DNA of 64,000 nucleotides from Oceanicoccus sp. (GTDB lineage: Bacteria > Pseudomonadota > Gammaproteobacteria > Pseudomonadales > Dasaniaceae): NCBI RefSeq assembly GCF_029238675.1, contig NZ_JAQWFR010000016.1, positions 43,717 to 107,716 on the forward strand, in the 5' to 3' direction. A model generated the notes under the pieces. That model did no database searches and was not told the DNA's origin. It saw only the letters and a program-made list of their open reading frames with translations. The translations under genes and the position numbers were made by a program. Numbering within the stretch: the stretch's first letter is position 1; each line of letters begins with the position of its first letter. This document shows positions 45,442 through 53,258 of this stretch, one piece after another.

Positions 45442-46872
45442 ATGATGAACTGGCCAAACCACCCAGCACTGTCGTTGATAGCGTTTACACTGCTGTCATT
45501 GTTGTCGATGTATTTTGTGCGCGTTCATGCCCATCAGCTGATTGCCCGTATTGCCCGCCTGCTCCATAGCCAACTTCGTCTACTTTCCCGCGCTTGCCTT
45601 CATTCAGCACAACGAATACGTCTGCGTAACCATGAGGTGACCAAGGCACTGGTCGAGTCATTGATGGAGCGCCAGCTAGAGCGACGCTTTATGCGCATTG
45701 AAAAACTGGTGGAGCGAGACCTTGCCAACTACCAGCAGTTATCGGCAGAAATTAATCGGCAGCTGGTAACCATTGATGAAGATTATGCCGCCAGTGCCAA
45801 TGTTCCTGAAGTATCGCCGGAGTGGGTAACGGCCGTTGAAGCTATTGCCAACCTGCAAAGAGATGATCGCAATACTGAGGTGATGGCCAAAATACTGGAT
45901 GATATGCATCAAACTGTAAAACAGCATCAGCGTGATGCTTTACGGGAGCACCGCTGGACCATTTCTGCCCGCCATAAAGTACTCTCAAAATTACAGCCCC
46001 AGTGGCGCAAGCTCAGTAAATTACTGCAACATATTGATAATAATATCGAAGTGCTGCGCCTGCGTTTGCGCCAGGTTGACCAGCATATGGGGCAGTTTGA
46101 AATGCTTACCGCCGGTTCCGGCCAGGGCATAATGTCTTCCATGCTGATGCGTTTTATTTCTTCATTGTTTTTTGTGTCGGTCGGTATTGGCGCGGCATGG
46201 ATTAACTGGCAGTTAATTAACCAGCCCCTGCAGGAGCTATTGCCGGCAAGGGAGTTGGAGGGTGTTTCCCTGGCCGCCGTTGTGGCCGGTTTGCATATCG
46301 GCATTACTATTCTTGCTGCCACGCTGATTTCTGAAAGCTTGCGTATTACTCATTTGTTTCCACTGGTGGCTGCTATGACCCGTCGTGGTCGCCAGACGAT
46401 GATGGTAATTGGCGCGAGTTTATTATTGGCTTTGATCTCGGTAGAAATTATGGCCTTGTTGGCTGCGCCCATTGCCAATACTGTTATCCAGATGACCGGA
46501 GTCTCACAGGTTTTATTAGTGGTGATTGGTTTGGTAATGCCGTTGGTGTTATCGATGGTGATGCTACCCATGGAGTATATGTTGCACACCATTAGGCCGG
46601 TATTCGGCAGTGGGCTACAAGTACTCTGTCATATCTCAGCCCTGCTACTGCGACTTGCCGCATCACTGGTATTGCAAGCTGGGGCATTGCTGATCAATAT
46701 GTATGACTTGCTAATATTTTTACCGCTTAGAGTTGAGCGGGAATTAATGCTGCGGGCTCAGCGGAATAACGCATCGTCCCAGGGTGAACAAAAAGACAAC
46801 CCCGCTGATGTAGAAGCCTTAAATGTAACCACCGTGAAATTTGGCTCTGGCAATCAGGAGCAACGCCACTAA
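45442..46872 (+). CDS. Unknown membrane protein with cytoplasmic coiled coil
   Basis: A 476-residue protein I do not recognise. An N-terminal hydrophobic helix (about 8-26) is followed by a long charged helical region (about 30-230) with coiled-coil character (RHKVLSKLQPQWRKLSKLLQHIDNNIEVL). Then come about five membrane helices (about 238-256, 277-300, 323-347, 358-384, 400-425), and a polar tail (about 445-476). AAAGGATAAT precedes the ATG. It overlaps the convergent acyltransferase fusion by 4 bp at the stops. The layout suggests a scaffold or channel-like protein; no function can be assigned. Confidence 0.8.
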   Translation: MMNWPNHPALSLIAFTLLSLLSMYFVRVHAHQLIARIARLLHSQLRLLSRACLHSAQRIRLRNHEVTKALVESLMERQLERRFMRIEKLVERDLANYQQLSAEINRQLVTIDEDYAASANVPEVSPEWVTAVEAIANLQRDDRNTEVMAKILDDMHQTVKQHQRDALREHRWTISARHKVLSKLQPQWRKLSKLLQHIDNNIEVLRLRLRQVDQHMGQFEMLTAGSGQGIMSSMLMRFISSLFFVSVGIGAAWINWQLINQPLQELLPARELEGVSLAAVVAGLHIGITILAATLISESLRITHLFPLVAAMTRRGRQTMMVIGASLLLALISVEIMALLAAPIANTVIQMTGVSQVLLVVIGLVMPLVLSMVMLPMEYMLHTIRPVFGSGLQVLCHISALLLRLAASLVLQAGALLINMYDLLIFLPLRVERELMLRAQRNNASSQGEQKDNPADVEALNVTTVKFGSGNQEQRH

Positions 46873-49800
46873 CTCACGGCATTGCTAATCATATAGCGAT
46901 CAATAATCGTTAAAAATCCATCCTTATCGACACGGCCTTTATCACCGGTGACATACCAACGCTGGCCATCAATATGACGAATCACGGCATCGGTTTTCTC
47001 CGGTAAATTTAAATAGCCCTGCATAATTTGTGAACCGCCGATAATAATCATACCTTCTTCGCCCGTGGCCAATTCCAGTTCGCTGTCCGGGTCAATAATT
47101 TTAAAACTGGTGCCGGGCAGGGGCATACCCACGGAACCTGTTTTGCCGCCGACCTGGATCTCCCAATAATCTGTATCAAGGGCATCGGGTAAATTAATGC
47201 TGACGATGGGGGTGGTTTCTGTGGCGCCATAACCTTCGTAAATCGTTTTATTAAATTTCAGCTGGAAACTTTCGCGTACCTGGTCATTCAGTTTTTCTGC
47301 GCCAGCTATCACAATACGCAAGCTGCTGAGCATCAAAGGATGAACTTTTCGGTTTTTGGTATACAGACGCAGGAAGGTAGAGGTGCTGCAAATAATCGTC
47401 GCTTTATAATGGGCCACTGCCTTGCCGATATTAGCTACATCGGTAGGGTCTGGATGACATACCACCGGCAGTCCTTCTATCAGTGGCATAAATTGCGTGA
47501 CCGTTAAACCAAAGGCATGAAATAAAGGTAGTGAGGCCATCACTACATCGCTGTCCTGAGTGTTTAATACATCGGATGTCTGTTTTAAATTGGCCATAAT
47601 ATTACGATGGCTCAACATAACGCCTTTGGGCTCGCCTTCGCTGCCGCTGGAGAATAATATGGCTGCGGTTTGGTTAGCGTTAATATGCCGCGAATACAGC
47701 CAGCGTAAAACGGTAGCGGGCATGAGTCTTACCGTGAGCCATAAGCGTAACAACTCATGCTTGCTGATGCTGCTTTTCAGGTCTTCCAGATAAATGGTAT
47801 TTGCGCTTTCCAGCAATTCATCAAAACGGATATCCCGCTTAGCTAGCTTTTCTAAAAATAATCGGGAAGTGTAGATGGTTTTAATATCTGCCTGGGCTAC
47901 TGCCGATTGCAGGGTGCTTTCACTGGCGGAATAGTTGAGGTTGACAAGTGTTTTACCGGCTAACAGTCCCGCCATATTGGCCAGCATGCCACCGACGCTG
48001 GTGGGTAATAACAGGCCGATTGTTTGCTCGGGGCTATTCACCTTGATACGTTTCGAGAAGGCAATACTGGTACATAATGTCTGGGTGGCTGATAGCGGTT
48101 CGGACTGGGTATCGGCTATGGCCATCTCGCTGCCAACCCGTTTTACCGTATTGATCCAGGCGTGGGGTAATGACGGTAACTCGTTGACATGTTGCTGCCA
48201 GGCTTCCATGGATAAATCGAAGACGCGGCGTTTAAGGACATCAACGCCTGTGTTTTTTGGCAGTGGGCTACCAAAAGCAACAATCAACTCTCTAAAGCGC
48301 CCCTTACTGCGAATGGTTTTTAATTTTTGTGAGGAATGAGAAAACTGGCTGCCCCACAAGCCCCGCAAATAAAACGGGATAATCACAATATCATTGCTGA
48401 CTTTTTTACAGGCCAGTTCATAACCTCGGCGAAACTCCCCCAAATGACCGGTACGGCTAATACCGCCTTCGGGAAATAGACAGACAACCTCACCCTTATC
48501 CAGCAGCGAGGCGACGGCTTTTAATGAGCTGTGGCCACCGGCAGTGGGGTCAATCGGAATACAGCCCCCCAGTTTAAAAAAGCCCTTGAGATACCAGCGC
48601 TCATAAATATCTTTTAGCATCACAAAGCGGATAGGGCGGGGGCTGGCTATTTGAATAATGGCCCAGTCTATCCAGCTGATATGGTTGCCCAGCAGTAAAA
48701 CACCGCCCTGTGAGGGGATATTGCGTACGCCTTGCACATCAATTTTATAGCGGCGGTTCAACACTCCGTTAATTAAAAAACGCACCAGGCTTTGTGGTAG
48801 TTGGTAGATGGTATAGATACCACCCACCACTGCCACGATGGCAATCAGGGTCAGTAAGAACCGGCTATCCAAACCTGCAATAGCAAACAATACGGTAATC
48901 ACCAAAAAACTTAACATGCTGATATTTTGAATCAGGTTATTACCGGCGATAACCGTGCCTAGTTCTTTTTCATTGGCGGTAAACTGGATCAAGGCATTAA
49001 GCGGCACAATAAATAAACCGCCCATCACGCCAATAAACAGAAAGTTGGCGAAATGGCCGGTGGTAGAGCTGATTTGTGGCAGCAATAGCAAGCCGATGCC
49101 AATACCAGCTGCGCCGATGGGGATTAGCCCGGTTTCTATATGTCCTTTGGACCATTTGCCTGCGAGTGTTGACCCAATAGCAATACCTAACCCTGAGCAA
49201 GCCATAATGCCCTGTATAATAATAGTGTTAGTAATGGCTAGTGTTTCTTTGGCAAAGGCGGGGAAGGCCGCCAGCATTACTTGACCCACTGACCAGAAGA
49301 TAGCAATACCGATAACAGACAATCGGATAACCCGGTTGCGGGTGACAGGCTTGATATTGTCGATCATGGCACTGGGGTTGAAAAAATCCCTGGCCTGTAA
49401 CCCTTTGGCATTTCGACTTTGCTCCAGTAAGGGCAGGCGGTAAGCCATCACCAGTTCGACAATACTGTTTGCCACTAACAACCAGCCGATAGCAGCCACC
49501 GCCATGAGTCCATTGCCAGTATCACTGCCTGCAGGAAACAGCGTTTCAAAAATAACTGAAAATACAAAAGTGCCAAATAATATGGCGCAGATGGTGGCTG
49601 CCTGCACCAAGCCATTACCCTCAGCCAGGTGCTGTTTGCCAAACAGGGTTTTGATATAGCCATATTTTGCCGGCGAATAAATAGCGGACTGAATAGCTAA
49701 TAAAAAGGTCAGTGCAAAGGCGGGCCAAAACCAACCCATGTAATAACACCAGGTAATGCCCAGCGTAATAACGACGGCTGCCCAGGCAGACAGGCGCATA

Positions 49801-50033
49801 ACTACTTCTTTAGCATAGCGGTCAGAGATAATGCCCGCGGGGTTAAACAGCAGAATAAAGGGCAGCAGGATTAAGCTGTTGATAATCGCGGCATAGATAA
49901 TTTGGGTATTGCCGTCATAGACTTTAAAAATGGTGTTCTGGATGGTGATTTTATGCCCAAGGTCTACAAAGGCATTAAGAAATACAACGGTCAGGTAGGC
50001 TGTTGCTCCGGGGATTGAAAGCAGCTTTTTCAT
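46869..50033 (-). CDS. aas: LplT-PlsC-AMP ligase fusion (Aas-like), C-terminus truncated
   Basis: A 1054-residue fusion. Residues about 1-415 are an LplT-like MFS lysophospholipid flippase; about 430-620 a PlsC acyltransferase (HISWID is the HX4D motif near 449; FPEGG near 500); about 640-1054 an acyl-ACP synthetase/AMP-binding domain with SSGSEGEPKG (about 794) and GYGATETTP (about 932). Together they recycle lysophospholipid. After VTGDKGRVDKDGFLTIIDR the protein ends within ten residues, so the mobile C-terminal subdomain of about 100 residues with the catalytic Lys is missing. The stop overlaps the convergent gene by 4 bp. Acyl activation may be impaired. Confidence 0.88.
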   Translation of the reverse strand: MKKLLSIPGATAYLTVVFLNAFVDLGHKITIQNTIFKVYDGNTQIIYAAIINSLILLPFILLFNPAGIISDRYAKEVVMRLSAWAAVVITLGITWCYYMGWFWPAFALTFLLAIQSAIYSPAKYGYIKTLFGKQHLAEGNGLVQAATICAILFGTFVFSVIFETLFPAGSDTGNGLMAVAAIGWLLVANSIVELVMAYRLPLLEQSRNAKGLQARDFFNPSAMIDNIKPVTRNRVIRLSVIGIAIFWSVGQVMLAAFPAFAKETLAITNTIIIQGIMACSGLGIAIGSTLAGKWSKGHIETGLIPIGAAGIGIGLLLLPQISSTTGHFANFLFIGVMGGLFIVPLNALIQFTANEKELGTVIAGNNLIQNISMLSFLVITVLFAIAGLDSRFLLTLIAIVAVVGGIYTIYQLPQSLVRFLINGVLNRRYKIDVQGVRNIPSQGGVLLLGNHISWIDWAIIQIASPRPIRFVMLKDIYERWYLKGFFKLGGCIPIDPTAGGHSSLKAVASLLDKGEVVCLFPEGGISRTGHLGEFRRGYELACKKVSNDIVIIPFYLRGLWGSQFSHSSQKLKTIRSKGRFRELIVAFGSPLPKNTGVDVLKRRVFDLSMEAWQQHVNELPSLPHAWINTVKRVGSEMAIADTQSEPLSATQTLCTSIAFSKRIKVNSPEQTIGLLLPTSVGGMLANMAGLLAGKTLVNLNYSASESTLQSAVAQADIKTIYTSRLFLEKLAKRDIRFDELLESANTIYLEDLKSSISKHELLRLWLTVRLMPATVLRWLYSRHINANQTAAILFSSGSEGEPKGVMLSHRNIMANLKQTSDVLNTQDSDVVMASLPLFHAFGLTVTQFMPLIEGLPVVCHPDPTDVANIGKAVAHYKATIICSTSTFLRLYTKNRKVHPLMLSSLRIVIAGAEKLNDQVRESFQLKFNKTIYEGYGATETTPIVSINLPDALDTDYWEIQVGGKTGSVGMPLPGTSFKIIDPDSELELATGEEGMIIIGGSQIMQGYLNLPEKTDAVIRHIDGQRWYVTGDKGRVDKDGFLTIIDRYMISNAVS

Positions 50034-50178
50034 AGTTGCCCTTATTGTTAGTTGCTCTTGATAGTGGACGCTAAATCAATAGTTTAGAGGAGAAACGGCC
50101 TGATTGCTTGATGTATTGCTGTTGTATAGGAGGGGGTTTATGAAGTGCGATAAGACTTTCCTGCTATACCCCGCCACT

Positions 50179-50281
50179 CGTCATTCCCGCGCAGGCGGGG
50201 ATCCAGACTGTATGCTTAATGCTGTTATTTCCGCTAAAGCGGAAATAACAGCGCTGGATTCCCGCCTGCGCGGGAATGACG
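50179..50281. repeat. Palindromic GTCATTCCCGC repeat, long composite form
   Basis: 103 bp, a variant of the copies at 9848 and 41597 with GCGCAGGCGGGG in the outer arm matched by CCTGCGCGGG at the other end (mostly compensating changes) and the same inner hairpin (ATTTCCGCTAAAGCGGAAAT). Short extra half-units (GGGAATGACG) follow to about 50291. It lies in the 278-bp gap between the acyltransferase fusion and the lipoprotein gene, where I see nothing else. Confidence 0.92.
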
Positions 50282-50311
50282 GGAATGACGGTTATGACGT
50301 TTAGTGGGAGG

Positions 50312-50983
50312 TTACGAGCTGGTCATATCCTCAATCTGCGTTGCTAGCAGATGACCCCATTGGCGGAACGCCTGAAAGGCATCGCTCCAATATCTTACAC
50401 TGCTGACGCGGGTCATAGTGTTAACCCCGGAGCCTGTTAACCCCGTTGTTTTTTTACCGCTGCTTTGAAGTAATAACTCACCGCTTTCACCATCGATTAA
50501 GTCCAGCTTGATGACCATACGGCTGCTTTCATGAGTCGCGGCTTTATGGGGTAGGATTTCATCGTTTTTAATGGCGGCGTAAAGATACAGATCCGTGACG
50601 GTAGCTTTTAGGATAATCACATCTGCCCCGGCTTCTTCGCTTAGCTTCCAGCCAAACCTCTCGCCCCAGGCTGCGCTTAAGCCTTTGCTGAATTGTTGAT
50701 TAAATAAGGCCAGCTCCCGCTCATCAAATTCAAATACGGATTTTTTGCGGTTCAGGGAATCGTAGCGGCGGCTATCATCATAGCTAACCGTTACCGGTTC
50801 AATCTTAAGCTGGCGATATTGGCTAAAGTCGGTACCGCTGCGGATGGCGAGTTGGTCAAAGGTGCTGTGGTTTAGAGTTGTTAGACCCTGCTTATTGACG
50901 GGGCCTCGTTCGGCGATTTGGCTGCAGGCTGCTATTAGAGTGACCAAGGTGATAGCAATTGTGGTGTGAAAGAGTGTTTTCAT
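50312..50983 (-). CDS. DUF3313-like lipoprotein
   Basis: About 223 residues with a lipoprotein signal peptide (hydrophobic IAITLVTLIAAC, Cys about residue 20). The mature part has YRQLKIEPVTVSYDD (about 56-70) and a C-terminal VIKLDLIDGESGELLLQSSGKK (about 155-176), the pattern of DUF3313 periplasmic or outer-membrane lipoproteins of unknown function. The ATG at 50983 has a perfect GGAGAT 6-7 nt upstream, so the longer frame from 51004 is rejected. A stand-alone gene on the minus strand downstream of the signalling pair. Confidence 0.75.
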   Translation of the reverse strand: MKTLFHTTIAITLVTLIAACSQIAERGPVNKQGLTTLNHSTFDQLAIRSGTDFSQYRQLKIEPVTVSYDDSRRYDSLNRKKSVFEFDERELALFNQQFSKGLSAAWGERFGWKLSEEAGADVIILKATVTDLYLYAAIKNDEILPHKAATHESSRMVIKLDLIDGESGELLLQSSGKKTTGLTGSGVNTMTRVSSVRYWSDAFQAFRQWGHLLATQIEDMTSS

Positions 50984-51081
50984 GGGGTATCTCCTTGTGC
51001 ACATGAGTCAACTTATTGAGACGGGTAGTTAGTGCTAAGGTTCCCAACTTCTTGTGTAACAAAGGGCTAACGAAAAAGAGC

Positions 51082-53238
51082 CTAGGAAATAGAGGCGTCT
51101 TTTAACAGGGCCAAATCGCTGCTGAATTGTTGGGCTAGTTGATCCAGGCTGGTGGCATGGCCAAATAAATAACCCTGTACGATATCGCACCCCAGGGATT
51201 TTAAATAGCTGTGCTGGTCTTGATTCTCCACACCCTCGGCAATGATGGACATTTTTAAGCCCTTGGCCATAGACACAATCGCATTCACGATACAGGCATC
51301 ATCCTCTGAGTTTTTGATTTCGCTGATAAAACTGCGATCAATTTTCAGGGTGTTTACCGGGAAGTTTTGCAGATAACTCAAGGATGAATAGCCTGTGCCA
51401 AAGTCATCTATGGCTAAGTTAATGCCTTCGTTGGCAAGGCGTATCAGTTTTTCTTTGACGTCTTTGGAGTCGTTCATCAAAATATTTTCAGTGATTTCCA
51501 GCTCTAATAAAGACGGTGGATATTGCTCTTCTTTCAGTGTTGTTAGTATGTCATCAACAAAGGTATCTTTTTCAATCATCACCGGTGACAGGTTGACTGC
51601 CAGCCTTAGCTCCGGCATGCCGTTTTTATGATAATGGCTGATTTCGCGGCAGGCTTTGCGCAGGGTGTGTTTATCAATTTCTATAATCAGGCGGCAATCT
51701 TCCGCAATATGAATAAACTCAATCGGTGACAGGCGGCCAAGGCTTGGGTGGTTCCAGCGGATGAGTGCTTCCACGCCATAAATTTTTTGCGTGGCGGTAT
51801 CCACTTGTGGTTGATAGCAAATTTCAAATTCATCCTCATCAATAGCCCGACGCATATCCTGCTCTAGCATTAGGCGCTCAGTGGAGGCGTTGTGCATTTC
51901 TTTATTAAATAACTGGTAGCCATCCTTGCCTGTCTTTTTCACTCGGTACATGGCGATATCAGCGTTTTTAATCAGTGCATCCATATCATCACCGGATTCC
52001 GGGTATATCGCTATACCGACACTTGCGCCAATAAAAACTTCCCGTGCCCCCAGCTGAAAGGGCTTTTTAATATCAACAAGAATTTTTTCAGCGATATGCA
52101 CAGCGGCATCCGCGTTTTTAACCTCTGGTAATAACAGGGTAAATTCATCACCACCAAAGCGGGACAGAGTGTCTCCTTTGCGGATACAGGCTTGCAATCT
52201 TTGTGCGACCGATTGTAATAAGCGGTCGCCCATGGTGTGACCCAGCGAGTCATTAATAATTTTAAAGCGATCGAGATCAATAAACATCACCGCCAATTCG
52301 GTGTTATTCCGCTGTGCCTGAGTAATGGCTACGCTAAGACGGTCTTTAAATAAGGCGCGGTTGGGCAGCCGAGTTAATAAGTCATGATAGGCCTGGAAGT
52401 TAATAAAAGCTTCGGCCTCCATTCTATCAGTGATATCCCTTGCGGTGCCGTAAATACGGTAGCGCTGGTTGGTATTGAGTTTGCCGTTATCATCTTCTTC
52501 GATAGGGTAGAGGGATAGCTCAAAATGCCGGATGGAACGGCTGTTAGTATTTGCCTTTAGTACCGTTTCAATCGTTTGAATACCGGAGGTGTTGACGGAG
52601 TTTTCAAAAAAATAATTAATTTTTTCGAGTTCGTCCTCCTCGATAATTGAGGTGATATGTTGGCCCGTTAAACTGCCCTTGGGGTAGCCTAGCAAGGCTT
52701 CAATTTTGTAGTTAAGAAAGCTGAAGTGCCCTTTGTTATCCAGAATGAAAATAATATCCGGAGAGTTGTTAACGATAAAGCGATGTAGTCGCTCTGACTG
52801 GTTAAGGCGCGACTGCATCAGGTGATTGGATTTTTCTAATAACTTTTTGCGTATCGCATTATTAACTGTAGCGGTTAGCTCTTCAGGTACATAGGGTTTT
52901 TTGAGGTAATCATAGGCACCATGGCGCAGGGCTTTACTGACATCGTCCATGGATGTTTCACCACTTACTACGATGGTCATGGTGTTGATATTATTTTGTG
53001 ACATAAAGTTCATCACATCATGTCCGGTGACATCGGGCATTTTCAGGTCGAGCAAAATCAGGTCGAACTGTTCGCTGGAGAGGCGGTTAATGGCATTTTG
53101 GCCGCCCAGTGCAGTTTCTACTTGATAATCATAGAGTCTTAACAGGCTGCTTAAACTGTCAAGCATACGAGGGTCGTCATCGGCTAACAGGATGCGGGCT
53201 TCGCCGCTATTGTTATTATTGACTTCGGCAGTACTCAT
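51082..53238 (-). CDS. REC-PAS-GGDEF-EAL bifunctional c-di-GMP response regulator
   Basis: 718 residues: receiver (about 14-130; LADDDPR, phospho-Asp in LILLDLKMPD, Lys in YLKKPY), PAS (about 150-275), GGDEF (about 285-445) with intact RFGGDEF, and EAL (about 460-710) with VEALIRW, VNLSPVM, EITEN, DDFGTGYSS and AEGVEN. Both cyclase and phosphodiesterase sites look complete, so the receiver may choose between making and breaking c-di-GMP. It starts 20 bp after the HDOD kinase and is almost certainly co-transcribed with it and phosphorylated by it. Confidence 0.92.
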   Translation of the reverse strand: MSTAEVNNNNSGEARILLADDDPRMLDSLSSLLRLYDYQVETALGGQNAINRLSSEQFDLILLDLKMPDVTGHDVMNFMSQNNINTMTIVVSGETSMDDVSKALRHGAYDYLKKPYVPEELTATVNNAIRKKLLEKSNHLMQSRLNQSERLHRFIVNNSPDIIFILDNKGHFSFLNYKIEALLGYPKGSLTGQHITSIIEEDELEKINYFFENSVNTSGIQTIETVLKANTNSRSIRHFELSLYPIEEDDNGKLNTNQRYRIYGTARDITDRMEAEAFINFQAYHDLLTRLPNRALFKDRLSVAITQAQRNNTELAVMFIDLDRFKIINDSLGHTMGDRLLQSVAQRLQACIRKGDTLSRFGGDEFTLLLPEVKNADAAVHIAEKILVDIKKPFQLGAREVFIGASVGIAIYPESGDDMDALIKNADIAMYRVKKTGKDGYQLFNKEMHNASTERLMLEQDMRRAIDEDEFEICYQPQVDTATQKIYGVEALIRWNHPSLGRLSPIEFIHIAEDCRLIIEIDKHTLRKACREISHYHKNGMPELRLAVNLSPVMIEKDTFVDDILTTLKEEQYPPSLLELEITENILMNDSKDVKEKLIRLANEGINLAIDDFGTGYSSLSYLQNFPVNTLKIDRSFISEIKNSEDDACIVNAIVSMAKGLKMSIIAEGVENQDQHSYLKSLGCDIVQGYLFGHATSLDQLAQQFSSDLALLKDASIS

Positions 53239-53258
53239 AATTATGTCTTCGGCCCGAC

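Noticed and set aside
46869..47000. Sequencing frameshift as cause of the short Aas C-terminus
   Set aside because: No other minus-strand frame downstream shows the missing subdomain, and the convergent gene there is intact; true truncation is more likely, though reads would be needed to be sure.
50104..50304. Possible 66-codon gene
   Set aside because: Most of the frame is the palindromic repeat element; its protein reads through the repeat arms and has no family signature.
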